This document shows, in pieces, positions 1-11,529 of a DNA stretch of 64,000 bases (its first letter is position 1; each line of letters opens with the position of its first letter). The notes below the pieces were generated by a model. That model did no database searches, had not been told where the DNA came from, and saw only the letters and a program-made list of their open reading frames with translations. Position numbers and translations under genes: made by a program. Source of the stretch: Eumeta japonica (taxonomy: Eukaryota; Arthropoda; Insecta; Lepidoptera; Psychidae); assembly GCA_005406025.1 (NCBI GenBank), contig BGZK01000751.1:186001-250000 (forward strand). The letters run 5' to 3'.

Positions 1-355
1 GCTAATTTTGAGTGGTACACAACCATTTTTTTTGCAAGAAGTTTTTGAAAAAATAAGAAAGAACAACCGACAACGCAGAATTATTCTTCATCATGATAAT
101 GCAAGCTGTCACGTGTCAGCTTAAACAACTCGGTTTTTGGAAAATCAAAAGATCGAATTGACGGGTCATCCGCCGTACAGCCTCCATTTGGTACGCAACA
201 ATTTCTATTTATTCCCAAGTGTGAGGAATAAAACGATGCGTTTAAAATGCACGTTTTGAAGATATCTCAACCAGAATGGAAAAAGTGCTATAAAAATTAA
301 TTTCAGTATATGCAAAAGTACATCGATCATCATGCCGATTATTTTGAAAAGAAAT
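1..355 (+). pseudogene. mariner (Tc1/mariner) transposase, C-terminal remnant, cut by window edge
   Basis: Conceptual translation gives the catalytic core of a mariner transposase: IILHHDNASCHVSA, then HPPYSPHL and NNFYLFP, then WKKCYKN, MQKYIDHHADYFEKK and a stop near 355. In the DD34D family the HHDNA aspartate is the second catalytic residue. The third, normally in a CDFFLF-type motif, is Asn here (RNNFYLF). There is a frameshift near position 30 (NFEWYTTIFF continues as LQEVFEKIRK in another frame), a TAA after VSA, a frame change near 245 and a stop in the YKNWF region. It is a dead copy whose 5' half lies outside the window. The longest minus-strand frame here is a shadow. Confidence 0.88.
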
Positions 356-914
356 AAAACCATATTAAATGATATAGACGTTTGTTTCTTTTTGATATTC
401 CGGACACATAAATAGCAGCCCTCGTATGTGTTAGAATATAGATGGTATGTTGAAACTCTACAGATTATAGCTCTTTCTTTAAATATTTTCATCACAGGAT
501 ACCTGAAATTATTTTAATCAAACATTCCTACACTAGTGTTTTTACATAGGCAATTCTAAAGTTTTGGATCAAACTGTTTTTAACCAACAAAATTAAAAAG
601 GAGGAGGTTCTCAATTCGACTGTATTTTTTTTAAGAGGAATGTCATGCAAACAGACCGGCAGATACAAATATTGTACGAACACATTACCCTATTAGAAAG
701 GAGCTTTTCAACAAAAAGAACGCCACATGAAGACGGTGCTCATAAAATCAATTTAATCCTTACTTTGCAATTTATATTTGGAGAGCTACCTCACAAAATC
801 ACATTTATTATCCATATTATTCAAATTTACACATAAGGGACAAATGTACCACACTAAATGTTTTGTTAATTTAAGTAAATATAATATAACTAGCTGTCTG
901 TCCACAACTTTCCT
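356..914. other. AT-rich sequence, no gene seen
   Basis: Only short frames are present and none has a recognisable motif. The first ~150 bases may hold the mariner 3' untranslated end and inverted repeat, but I could not place its terminus. Confidence 0.5.
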
Positions 915-1240
915 CGTATATAAATTCTTTCCTCTTTTGTGTTTATTCCATTCGATTCCCATTCGAGCCTTTTCTTAATCCTGATTCTGATCCTGGTTTC
1001 GGTTCTGGTTTCTATTTATGTGTTTTCGTTTTTGGGCTTTGATCGGTTTTTCGATTATGAAATCAGACACGATCGGAGATCCGCTGTAGGTTTTTTCAAC
1101 CCCCATTCCACTCTCAATTCCAATAGCATGATCGTTACGACACCGGTTGCATTCTATATAAGTTTATTCGATCGTACCTCCGTTTTAAGACGCAGCCTCG
1201 GTGCCCCTCTTAGTCCAAATTACTTTTTCATATAGTCTAA
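915..1240 (+). repeat. degenerate GATTCY/GATCCY hexamer-array repeat, copy A
   Basis: Pyrimidine-rich degenerate hexamers (TCGATTCC, CTGATTCTGATCC, TTCGGTTCTGG) are followed by TTCGATTATGAAATC and further CGATC motifs. The same array occurs near 31.9, 40.2 and 56.8 kb, and in reverse orientation near 21.5 kb, so this is a dispersed family. The open frame 939-1235 is a by-product of its low complexity. Confidence 0.55.
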
Positions 1241-1589
1241 TACTCCGACCTCGAGTACGGTCGTTTCACTAACTAAATTTAAAGTTATTAGAATACAGGC
1301 AAACAGAAAACATTCTTAATTTGAGCTACAGCCACTTTGTGTCTAAATTTTGAATCTTATATTTATTATGATTAAAATTTGTATTATAAATGAAAGTTTT
1401 AATTACGCTATAAAGTTTAAAATTAGGATATTTAGAATACTGACAAAACAAATTTCTAGAGTGAATGTGTGTGTGTTACAAGATCAGTAAGGGTCGCTCT
1501 AGAAAATCTTATGCCGATCAAATCGGTGGCATATTTAAAAAAGGGTCAAATTTTAACAATCTGAAACCGACGAGATTTCATGAAAAGAC

Positions 1590-1692
1590 TGATGGATGTC
1601 AATGAAGCAAAAGAGACATACGAACATCGTATCATGTGGAAATCTGTAGTCTCTGCCTACCCTTCTGGGAAATAAGTGTGAGTTTATAATAA
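1590..1692 (-). repeat. dispersed repeat with TTTCCCAGAAGGGTAGGCA core (reverse orientation)
   Basis: Read on the minus strand this contains TTTCCCAGAAGGGTAGGCA, then AGACTACAGATTTCCAC, then a CGTATGTCTCTTTTGCTTC segment. A second copy lies on the + strand near 36.70 kb. From memory this core is widespread in lepidopteran genomes as a LINE or SINE tail, which I could not verify here. Confidence 0.6.
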
Positions 1693-1994
1693 TATTAATA
1701 CATAATAATATTTCTAAGACTGTTGTATAGATGTATACAAGTAGAAATGAGTACTGCGCTCAAGAAAACATCTTAACACACTTAAAAATTTCTATAGGCA
1801 CTAAATTTATCCTTAGATTTTACCATTTCTTAAAGATATTCGGGACCTAAAATTTCGGTTAGCTTGGACACTTTTTAAAAGAAAATCAATACGAAGTATT
1901 TATCTTAGAAAATTAAACAACTTTTAAATAAATACGAATATATTGATTTAGAATATGATTTAAATAAAATAATCTACAATATGATGTTGAAAAG

Positions 1995-2420
1995 TTAACA
2001 TTACACTCAACATACCTACGAAAACTCGGTGAGCAGTGCGCTATATCTAGGTGCGTCGACGCGTGGTAGCAAGATCGTGTAATGGATGAGAGAGTGCGCC
2101 TGGCGGGACCGCACTCCAGATTTAGGCGCGTTTTCATAGTCCGATGCAAGTCAGGTAAAGTTATACAAAGCAAACTGTTCAACGCGCCCGATTTAAATAA
2201 ATCGCCAAAGATGATGATGTAATCCAGGTGAAAATGGCGGCGGTAGTATGGCCGATCGAAGCGCGGTCACCTCGGCCTAAAGAAGCCAGCCTAGGCCACT
2301 GTGTGATAGGTCAAGAGTGTTGGCCACGAGTGAGGGCTATTGGCTATTGGCCAAAGGGAGGCGTAGGAAGCCCTAGACAGCGCCCGTCGTGCCCGCACGT
2401 TCTGATGTTATTTTATTTTG
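1995..2420. other. GC-richer sequence, probably repeat-derived, with GATGATGATG stretch
   Basis: This block is clearly richer in G+C than its surroundings. It contains a short GATGATGATG run near 2210 and phrases such as GTGAGGGCTATTGGC. Short frames exist on both strands (1913-2182 minus, 2228-2449 plus) without recognisable domains. The short GAT run would fit a LINE 3' end, but I cannot name the element. It lies 3' of the R1-like LINE remnant on the minus strand and might be part of it. Confidence 0.3.
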
Positions 2421-2984
2421 TTTCTTTTTATCCACCCCCCGTGGCGTGATGTCCATAGACTTTATCCATCTATCTCATTCCTAATGAGCAGAGCCTTCCT
2501 ATTTCAATTTCGCCCATCTCTTAAATTCTTGATATAGCAGGGTTACTTTACTTACATATTTTATTTATTTTCTACTTATTTTATTTTAGCAAAATATTTT
2601 ATTATTTTGTATTTTATGCTGTTTTTTGTAAATTACTTATTTTATAGCACAATTTAATTTTTTATATTAATTACAATTTTATCCTACTATCCTTAGAATT
2701 ATTTCATATATTTATTTCTAATTTTCTATACTATTTTTTCTTTGCTTATGATTTTTTTAATAATTACACATATTTTATATACATCTTTAACTTGTCTATT
2801 CGCACAATAGGCACTTATTCAACTAACCTTTTACATTCCCTAGTTTTTCCCACTTTATATTCTACTCATCTTCCTGCATTTATCTATTCCACATTTTCTA
2901 AGAATTCTTGTTTTGATCAGGATTTCCATAATTTTTGGGAAGTTCTGCCTCTCAACTGTGACGTCGATTTCCGCTTTTAAGGCC

Positions 2985-3557
2985 GCACTCTCACACATGA
3001 GGATATGACATTCCTAGAGAACGTGCAGCACATTCTGCTCCTCAGTGGAAGTTACAGGCGCAGTAGGGCAAGTCCCTGGACTTAAACCTATACGGGTAGT
3101 GTGCGAAACCGTCATGTCCCGTAAGAGTTTGCACCATTTGGGACTTCATTTCAATATTTTCGATTTGTCGGACGACCCTGTAGGCTTGTTCTTCTTAGGA
3201 AAAGAAGCATTTCATGATCTCACCTATGCTTCTTCCGGCGTATCTTGCCACTCTTCCAGGCTCGCCGCTCTTATCACCCTTTTAGGGTACTACGGTGGGA
3301 ATCTATTATAAACCGTTACCACCTTTTTGGTGAGAGCGACGTGCTCAGGAAATTCGTCTGTACATTAATTTCCCTCAATTTCTGTGTCTGGGACTATTCC
3401 AAAATAGGCGCACAGCCCTGCCTTCTGTAACTATCTCGGGGATATCACGCCTAGCTTCGTGAATTAGAGGATGATAGGTTTTCAGGTAGATCAGTATTTC
3501 CAGGGAAGACGTGGAGTGGCCAATTATATTGACCAACCCATGTTTATCTTTTTTCAC
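2985..3557 (-). pseudogene. R1/I-group non-LTR retrotransposon ORF2 remnant (RNase H and C-terminal zinc-binding region)
   Basis: On the minus strand from 3557 a frame reads DKHGLVNIIGHSTSSLEILI, then YLKTYHPLIHEARRDI and GRAVRLFWNS. This is the RNase H region typical of R1-like elements, where it normally reads TDSRSSLEIL followed by an ARRDI and FWV segment. Further down come LEEWQDTPEEA and then WCKLLRDMT, RIGLSPGTCPTAP and TEEQNVLHVL. These match the terminal LTGHG...IG...CPxC...EHVLFEC block of these LINEs. Several stops and frame changes interrupt it. The reverse transcriptase part is missing or unrecognisable upstream. The RNase H places it in the R1/LOA/I group of LINEs rather than CR1 or RTE. 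Confidence 0.75.
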
Positions 3558-3639
3558 TCTCCGTATCGCTTTTTGAAGTTATGCTCTGTTGATTATTAGA
3601 CATAGTAAGGTTTCACTCATCAGTGCTTTTTAAGTATTG

Positions 3640-3785
3640 TCGATGAATGCCGGTGAAACGTCCGTGAAAGACGACCTGTCCTGTCGAAGTTCGCCGACTA
3701 AGAGAGAGGGCGTCGGACGGACAGGGCTAAGACGACACAGGCTGTATAGGCCAAATACCCCGGTATCGGAAAAGGTATCGTAAAC
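3640..3785. other. GC-richer block next to the LINE remnant, unidentified
   Basis: A GC-richer stretch with direct GTCGGACGGACAGG-like phrases adjoins the R1-like remnant. It could be a further decayed LINE segment on the minus strand, but no motif survives to show it. Confidence 0.25.
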
Positions 3786-3789
3786 TACT

Positions 3790-5619
3790 CTTATTATGAT
3801 CATTCTATAAAATTGCTTATCTTTATTTCCTACAATACAAAATTACATTAAATGAAATATTCAATTACTGCTTACTATGACGTTAATATTGCTATAAGTT
3901 ATGTACCTGTTTTGTCATGCATAGCCATCTGTTACTGAGGACGGTACGATTAGCTTAGTGATACCCCAAGATTACATTCAATACCATAGTAACAAAGCAA
4001 TTACCTGAAAGTTCTACGAGATGAAGCTTAAAAATATAAAGGCAATCGCATATTTTCAAGAATGAAATCTATATGAATAAATTTGCAAAACAAAACGTTA
4101 TTGAAATATAAATTTTCGTCTAAAACCTTATAGCAATTTTCAAGATATCAAGAGATAGATTGTCAGATGTCAAGAAAAGCCGTCGGGAGTTGCCACAGTG
4201 AACTAATTATTTAGCAACAAAATTTTATAAACAATGACAATTTTACAAATAACGTCTAACTGAGAGTCTAGATAATATTTTTCATATATCCAACGCCGTG
4301 CATTCCAAATTCTCACACTGAATTCTACGTTCGATTTTATTTTCTTCAGAATTAATCTCCAAATCTCTGAAACACGCAAATTGCATTTCCACACGTACTG
4401 TCATTTACGATTTCTGCCTTTAAAGTTTAATTCTCCATTTTATAATTCGTACACCGAACCCGAAATTTAATATTCTGTATTTTAACCTCATATTTGACAT
4501 CAATCACACAGACTGTCTTTCACGACTTCTGCCTTTAAGGTTTGATTCTCCGTTTTATAATTCGGGCACCGAAGCTGAAATATAAATTTCCATATTTTGA
4601 AATTCAACAATGACGGACTTCCAGAGCTCCTTTCAGAGATAAGTATTTAAATAAGTTATAGTTAAGGAAATTTCGTATCGAATAGATCAGGTATTTTTCA
4701 CATTTATACATAAACACAGTTAGGGAGAATTGAGCCTATATAATCATATTGTTTTTTTAAGATTTATGCAAAGTCAGAAATTAAGAGTGGCTGAATTTAA
4801 CAGGGTTGAGTTTTATCTGAAATAGAAAATTATACTTCCTACAGGTAGGGATAGTTGAGAAAGTAGAGATAGTAGATTCCTTGCTTACATAATATTTCAT
4901 AATATTAGGTTTTTGTATATGCGTTAAATATCACCAACATTGAAATATAATTTTCTTCTTGTACCTATTTCATTATTTAAAAAGTTAATACCAAAATTGA
5001 AGCAATGTTTAGCATTTTAATTAACAAAGATATTCAAGAACAATAACGCTTATTGCAACCATTATCTTCATAATTACGGTGTTTCATTTTAAACCCTATT
5101 CTGAGAGTGGATAATTCCTGCGATGACAATTTCAGTCGGAAATTGCGATCCGGCTGAAATGGCACTTCAGTTATTTTAATAATTATGTTGACGTTAAGTG
5201 TAATTGAATATCTTCCGTTTTGTCAAGGTTCTTTCTTAATAAAAATAACAATTTGACACTTACGTTGTTCAATAGCGAAAAAAAAAACAAATTTATATTA
5301 TTTCGGCTAGTTGTGATTGGAGAATTGTAAAATAACTGCACTAAAATTAAAATTAAAATAATAAATGTATTCTGATTCCCCACATAAATGACTGATTTAT
5401 GGCTTCAACGATAACGAAATGATAACGAAACATCCCAGCGGGTTTTGCGACTAAGTATTAAATTATACAATTAGGTTTTTTAAGAAAGTCCAAAACTGTC
5501 TTACAAAAGAATATTTTTGTAATTTTGCACGTTTAAAGTCTAACAGACAATCTTAACTGCATAATAAAATCTTGCATAATACGTTAAATCAATAAATTCT
5601 GCTAAATTTCGCTTTGTTT
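3790..5619. other. AT-rich unique-looking DNA, no gene seen
   Basis: No coding motif or splice-bounded exon was seen. Two related ~75-base segments occur near 4400-4475 and 4515-4590 (CATTTACGATTTCTGCCTTTAA versus CACGACTTCTGCCTTTAAGG, each followed by TTATAATTCG and CACCGAA). This is a local tandem duplication. Confidence 0.5.
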
Positions 5620-6540
5620 AGACATTTCCGGCGGTTTTATTTGCACGATGATTTGATTTGTACGGCGCCAGGCAGTTCGACGGACTTGGTTTTATCTCGA
5701 CACGGATCGGACAGTTAGTTTATTTTTATTTATCATTATTTTTTTAAAGTGTATTTTTCTTATTCCTTTCATAATTCTGGACTCAATCGCTGAATAATTA
5801 AAATTATTTTAAAGATATTGTCCAACTCCACTGTTCTTCATAAATGTTGAAGGTTTTTTTTATTGAGTTAGTGTTTATTCATATCCAGCTGCATCGATTC
5901 CAATTATCGAAAAATCTAATCATTGACATTTAACGATAAATAAAAAACACATACATACATATAAAACGTCTTATATGCATCATATCAATATCACGTTTCA
6001 TACATACGACATCCATACGCGACGATTACAATTGTAACACGTCTCAATTAGATTTAAATTCACAATATCATTATTCTCCGCTTCGTCATAATCGGGTGAA
6101 AAGCAACAGTCTACCTATTCGTCGTGAAATGCATGCGCACGCGTCGTGATCGGCCACTCCTATGATCAGCGGCGCTGCGCCGCGACGGCCCAGGGGACAA
6201 CTTTTTCCGTTTTATGTTTTGTCGAATCCCCCTCCTTTTGTTTTCTCGGGTCGGCCCCGCGCCCGCCGGTCTCCGACGCGATAGCAATAAAAGTTTGCGC
6301 AAGTTTTAATACAACCGAACGGGCTGCAAGTTTTATAGGAGCGATGTAGTTTCGCGATAACGTTAACCCTTTCGTAAATAAGATTATGTCGTCGGCAACT
6401 TAACGGCGAAACTGTGTTTCGTAACTTGATGCTGCTAAACGACACCGCATTGTGGGTTACAGGAAAAAAATTCGGAAACTGAAGAATTGCACGCAAACGG
6501 GATCGGTGGCGACACTCCGATCGGTTAATAAATTTAAGCT
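5620..6540. promoter_or_regulatory. GC-richer islands, candidate regulatory DNA
   Basis: Two islands (about 5625-5715 and 6000-6520) have higher G+C and CpG content and non-repetitive texture. The second includes a very GC-rich core near 6120-6290. Frames here (6111-6302 minus, 6146-6349 plus, 6212-6496 minus) are mutually overlapping and have no domain, as expected for CpG-rich non-coding DNA. Regulatory function is inference from composition only. Confidence 0.3.
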
Positions 6541-8005
6541 TCGGGTAGTGTTAAAGTTTAGCAAGCATTATAAAATCTTTAGTCAGTTCTGATGTGGGTT
6601 ATGATTTCGTACGCATGAGGTAAACACTTCCCACCTAATGTAAACATGCGACACGAACATTAAATATTTATATTTCTTATTCATGTAAGTTAGCCTAAAA
6701 TTTCATATCATGTAACATGTATTGATTATTTTTCTGTTGGTTTGTATGTTTCTGTGTATGTGTGCGTGAATATTATAATTTCTAAACACAAATCTTGGTT
6801 AAAATTGCTCCAAATTTGAGTGAACAGTCAATAAAAAAAATCAAGCTATCAATTAGTTAACGCACCACAGAATTACAGCTTCATACGAATTTTCGCTGCA
6901 CTTAAGAGAATCACGTACGCTTAATTCACGATAAAGTTTTGAACGATAACTTTACTCCAGTTTAGTTATGAATAAGTTTAGCAGTTTCGTTCATTATCAT
7001 AATTGGTACCACTTTATCAGATTCGTCGCAAAATAGAATCACTTACGGTTCTAACGTGTCCGTCTTTACATCACAACGCGCCCTTTATTACATATATTAC
7101 ATTTTGTTAATAATTAGAAATGATAAGAAAATTTATTGTTTTTTTTTATAATTTAAGCAGTGAAAAAAAAGATCTTAGTTAAAGATCTTGAAATTGTGCC
7201 AAAATCATTTAAAATGGTAAAAATGGATATTCTTACAACAAGACAATAAGTTTTTCTTAATTTAATTTTAAAAGGTTAATGGAGAGACAGAGGCATTTTA
7301 AGTGCTTTTGAAGCTTAATGTTCCACTCTCTGTCTTCCTAAATTATTTTTTGTATCAGTATTCTATATAAAATTCATAACGGAGATTGTAGTAATAGCAT
7401 TTTTAATTGAAAAAAGTTTTAAAATAAATGTTTTAACGAGGAATATAAAATTCATAGTAGCTTCTATTATGCACTGAAATAAAGTTCCAATTCTTAATGA
7501 CATTAATCTATATAATTATATTCCTAACCCAAACATTATAATAAAGCTGTCATTTTCTTTCAGATAAACTATATCCAAAACATGTGTTTTCAAATTTATG
7601 ACAAACCATATACTTTTAGAATCATATATAAATAATATTTTACATATTCTATTTAATTGACAGTTTGCTTGTTAAGCTCCAATACAGATATGATGCAACC
7701 CCCATCTTACACTGACTTCTTCTTCAAGTTGAAAATGGCAAAAAAGAGGTTTTGGGCATGGTAAATTCGCGATGGTAGCCGAATGCGCCTTTTAGAATCG
7801 GGACGTAACGCCTTCATACCCTGAGTATATTATACTGATTAACTACCACAAATTGACCACAGAAATTTTAATTGAAGTCAAATTAAAACCACTCATTCTG
7901 TGCGTACGACTTCACGTTTAGTCGTCGGCCCAGGATTTTTCACCGCATTAGTAACTTTAGCGCATTATTCATTAACAATCCCAACCGGAAACGGGCCAGC
8001 GTGAA
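6541..8005. other. AT-rich DNA, no gene seen
   Basis: Nothing recognisable was found on either strand. The most complex part is around 7700-7870 and has no coding motif. Confidence 0.45.
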
Positions 8006-8009
8006 GACT

Positions 8010-8095
8010 CAAGGTTCATGTACCTCCATGTGAAGGTACTTGAACCTTGGATATATCCACGCATCCTCCCCTTGAATATAAGGGGAGGATGCGTG
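8010..8095. repeat. two tandem short inverted repeats (hairpins)
   Basis: Hairpin 1: arms 8010-8025 (CAAGGTTCATGTACCT) and 8034-8049 pair at 15 of 16 positions around an 8-nt loop. Hairpin 2: arms 8058-8073 (CACGCATCCTCCCCTT) and 8080-8095 pair perfectly over 16 bp around the 6-nt loop GAATAT. The two are only 8 nt apart. They are shorter than usual microRNA precursors, so a miRNA call is not supported. Confidence 0.85.
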
Positions 8096-8099
8096 ACAA

Positions 8100-9600
8100 A
8101 CTGTGACGTCGTCAAAGTGTTTAATTGAATTAGGAGGGTTCGTTCTTGAACTCTGTCGCAACTTTTGATTACAGCATGTATGTACAATAATATATTTTGG
8201 TATCTTTCATTTGATAAGATAATGTTTGTGATTTTGAATTGAAATCTCGTAGCATATCTGAAAATTAATCAGTTCTTAATAATAATTTTGATAAGTCTTC
8301 CAAGAATTTAATTTTTTTAAGCTATTGCATAGCTTTTATCGCGGGCTTTGAGCACGGCGACCGAACCAAGAAATTCCGTAACGAAAATAAAACCTAAGAA
8401 CTCCACTCCGCCTACCATGTAGCTCGGCTGTGCGTTCGCTTAACGTGTATGTATATGGTACGACTGTACGAAGCTTGCACGGATCGTGAAGAGCTGCTCC
8501 GAAATCTGACGAATACGTAAGCAGCTGTTTGTGAGAAAGTATATAGGTGCTTAGGTATGTATCTTATCTTTATAATGCCACACTCACCGCATGTGCCCCG
8601 TAACTATACATGTAGGTATATATGTACACATAGGTGTACCTATGTACAACAGTGAGTAGCAGTTGCTGGTGAATAAGCTATACGCGTAAAATTTGTGTAT
8701 AAAGTGTTTTAAATATGAATAAACAAAGTGCATTTATTAATGAAAAAAGTGATGAAAAACTTGAATTAATATCAAAGAAAAAAAATACTGCATAAATAAA
8801 TAAATAATTATAATTGCATAAGTTGATAAAAAATGCTATGCAGTAGCTTTACCACAGCAGTCCCCGAGTGCCACACGTTATATTTTTTATTTAAATAACA
8901 TTAATACGTCTTTAAATAATTTTACTAATTACCATTCAATACTCTTTAAATTTGTTTATTGACTCATATTTGAAGGTGAGAGTGTTGCTTCTGTTATTCA
9001 AAACTGATGAAAAAAATATGAAATGTACTCATGTACTTTCTAAATTACTAATTGTTTCGTCATCATAATCACGACCATTTTTGTAAAAACTAAAAGTGGT
9101 AACAAAATTGCTATAAAATATGTTGTGATAAAAATAATATTTATCAAGATAAATACTATTTTTCATAAACTATAACTTTAGGTTCAAATGTGTCCATACC
9201 AAACTAAACCACTACGAAGCTTCCAAAATATCACATTTAAATCACTGTTATTAATTTTAGGCCCCAGCATGCCTTTTGAGTCGTCACCAATGTCGGTGTA
9301 TGATTGACTGGCGTGTTCACATTCACACCTGGAATTAATTAATGTGATTTATTACACTTTTGATACATTCTTTATTTAATGTCCTGAAAATGCTATTCCT
9401 TTCGCCTGTTGCGCAATCCTTACAGATCAAACGAGTGGTTTCTGCGCATTTATTTTTTAAAAGTGTTATATGTATACGTAGTTACTGACGAATGAAGGGT
9501 AATTTTAAAGATACTTCTATTTTACTTCAAACAAGGCTTTCGTCTCTATTATTTTATTACTTAAAAAACAACACATGCGAATTTAATGCTATATAAAGGG
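8100..9600. other. AT-rich DNA, no gene seen
   Basis: This holds a slightly GC-richer patch at 8340-8520 and a small nested palindrome (GTACACATAGG/CCTATGTAC) near 8625-8648. I see no coding evidence. Confidence 0.45.
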
Positions 9601-9609
9601 GGGTGTTAG

Positions 9610-9945
9610 CACGTCGTTTAGCTTTCGCTATCTCTCCCTACGCCTTCAAAAACGTCCGTGGAAACTCGCAGCGTCGAGAACACAACGGTACACGGACCAG
9701 CATAGGTGTTATAGGATAAGTTAGAGTGGGCAAACGTTCGCAAAAAGTATAAATCCCTTGTAAGGGCGTAATAAATTGGCCTAACGAGCGTTGGAAATCT
9801 TGTTAGATGCGGAGCGGCCGTAAAGCTAGCGGGATGTGACCGGCGGCCGGTGGGCGCGTGACTTGCGATACGGCCGAGGGCTGCGGACACGGCAGAGCCA
9901 CCGAACCGGCCGGGTTTGGTGTGCGATACGATCGTGATACTAGAC
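9610..9945. promoter_or_regulatory. GC-rich CpG island, candidate promoter or enhancer
   Basis: A sharply GC-rich block, richest at 9810-9930 (CGGCGGCCGGTGGGCGCG), sits in AT-rich DNA. A 109-codon minus frame (9618-9947) covers it but has no recognisable domain, and overlapping frames exist. I regard the frame as a consequence of CpG-rich composition. A short non-coding first exon or promoter is possible but unproven. Confidence 0.3.
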
Positions 9946-9949
9946 ATAC

Positions 9950-10735
9950 GATGTGATCATTGCTCGATTTTCTAAAAAAAAATACAAATTTGAAAAACGA
10001 ATACAAATTTTATTTTGAAAAAAAAATAACGTCACTAATAACCACTCTTTTCTGCAAAAATTTGAAAACCGTGTTTTTCGGTCTTGTTTTTCAATGATAT
10101 GTTGTATCCACTACAAATAATTATACAGTTTTTACGGATACATGAAATATATAATTTGTTAATTTTTATGAACACATTTTTTTGAATCGTGCGTAGTGCA
10201 CTAAATCTCAATATTGAGATGAAATAACAACTGACAGAGAGGAGGGATACAAAACAAATGTCAATTAATACAACGCATGCAGCTCACATACGATCTTTCG
10301 TGACTGCATTTCGCTGGTTTTAAATTGTTGAGTAATCCGTTTCTTCTATTGATTATGAACTCAATATTGTCCTTAAAAAAATAATGTGAAAATTATTTAT
10401 TTAGTACATAAATCAAATTGAAATCACGCGTATTATTATTGCGTACATAAATAAAAAAACTAATATGACCTATGTTGTAACGATTTTTTGGTAAAGTAAT
10501 ACTGTATGTGTTAAATTGCCCCTAATTATAATAAATAATTAAGCCCCTTAAGTATAATAGTAGAGCAGGACACCTTTATTCTTCTAACTTTAACATTCCA
10601 AAAGATCAACTTTTTAACTTTTGAATTAGGAAGATATTGTTTACAGTCCGATTTTTGGAAATCGAGTTTTCATTAACTATTGACATTTTAGGTTTCTATT
10701 TTGGCCATTTCTCGAGTGATATTTATCTCTCTCTT
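9950..10735. other. AT-rich DNA with one perfect 16-bp palindrome
   Basis: No gene was seen. A loopless perfect palindrome, ATCTCAATATTGAGAT, lies at 10205-10220. Confidence 0.5.
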
Positions 10736-10755
10736 TATCTCCGATTGTATGTGTA

Positions 10756-10786
10756 TATGTATGTGTGTGTGTGTGTGTGTGCGTGT
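10756..10786. repeat. (TG)n microsatellite
   Basis: An interrupted TG run in which ATGTATG leads into an uninterrupted (TG)n tract. It causes the His-Thr repeat in a spurious minus frame. Confidence 0.9.
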
Positions 10787-10789
10787 GCA

Positions 10790-11520
10790 TAACTCCTGAA
10801 CAAATTACCGATCGAAAGGCAGTTTGCCACATTTGGAAGTGGTCTACAAGTTCTTTAAAAATGTTTCTTTTTTTTAAATAACTTTTAGACTTTTCTAACG
10901 ATGTCATCAAAATCGATGAGTTCGTTCAAGAAATGTGGTTAATGAAAAATTCGAAACAAATATTATTTACAAAATAAAATATACATTTTTTGATGGATAT
11001 ACGTTTGATACCCGATCATCTCTTTCTGTTTAAAAAGCTGCGTCGAATGCTGTAAAACAGATTAAAAATATGACTACATGTTTCAAACATAAATAATTTT
11101 GAAAAAAAAGGTTTTTCTTCAATCAATGTACATTTTTAACGTGAAGAGCTCAAAATCTACTTTAACTATATTTTTCAGCTTAGAAAGCTTGAAAAAATCC
11201 CAAGCCGTTCTTTTGAACTCGGAGAGTTCAAAAAATTTACTTCTATCTATATGTTGGAACGCCTTGAATTTGATATTAGCAAGAAGATTCAGGATTCGAT
11301 TTTTTGAGTTCAAAAAATTGATTTATTATATACTATAAAATTTTCTTTATACACTGTATTTTTGAATTCGAGGTGCTCAAATAACTTATCAATAAATATC
11401 ACAGCGGAAAATTGTTGGGCATGGCCTGCAGCGTCAAATGTTTTGCAGATATTTTCCTTGTCGCAGAATTGCTTGTGAATAAAGCTTATTAATAAAGATG
11501 AAGTTGTAAACAAATTAATT
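10790..11520 (+). repeat. ~145-bp-period tandem repeat family, copy 1
   Basis: Diverged internal units carry the shared block CG(T/A)CGAATGC(T/C)GTAAA.CAGAT.AAAA followed by a TTCAAA.AAAT segment (near 10813, 10898 and 11037). Downstream are repeated AAGAGCTCAAAA and GAACTCGGAGAGTTCAAAA phrases. The same organisation is found at 14.3-14.9, 23.3-24.1 and 58.8-59.4 kb. The overlapping frames on both strands (11099-11338 and 11119-11313) are composition artefacts. Confidence 0.6.
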
Positions 11521-11529
11521 AATGTCTTT

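Noticed and set aside
1913..2182. 89-codon minus frame next to the R1-like LINE
   Set aside because: It could be LINE-derived but no motif supports it. The GC-rich half and AT-rich half read as two unrelated pieces.
8058..8095. microRNA precursor
   Set aside because: A 16-bp stem with a 6-nt loop is too short for a normal Drosha/Dicer substrate, and the neighbouring stem does not extend it.
9618..9947. 109-codon minus frame in a GC-rich island
   Set aside because: Overlapping frames exist on the same strand and there is no motif, signal peptide or splice context. CpG-rich DNA lacks stop codons by composition.
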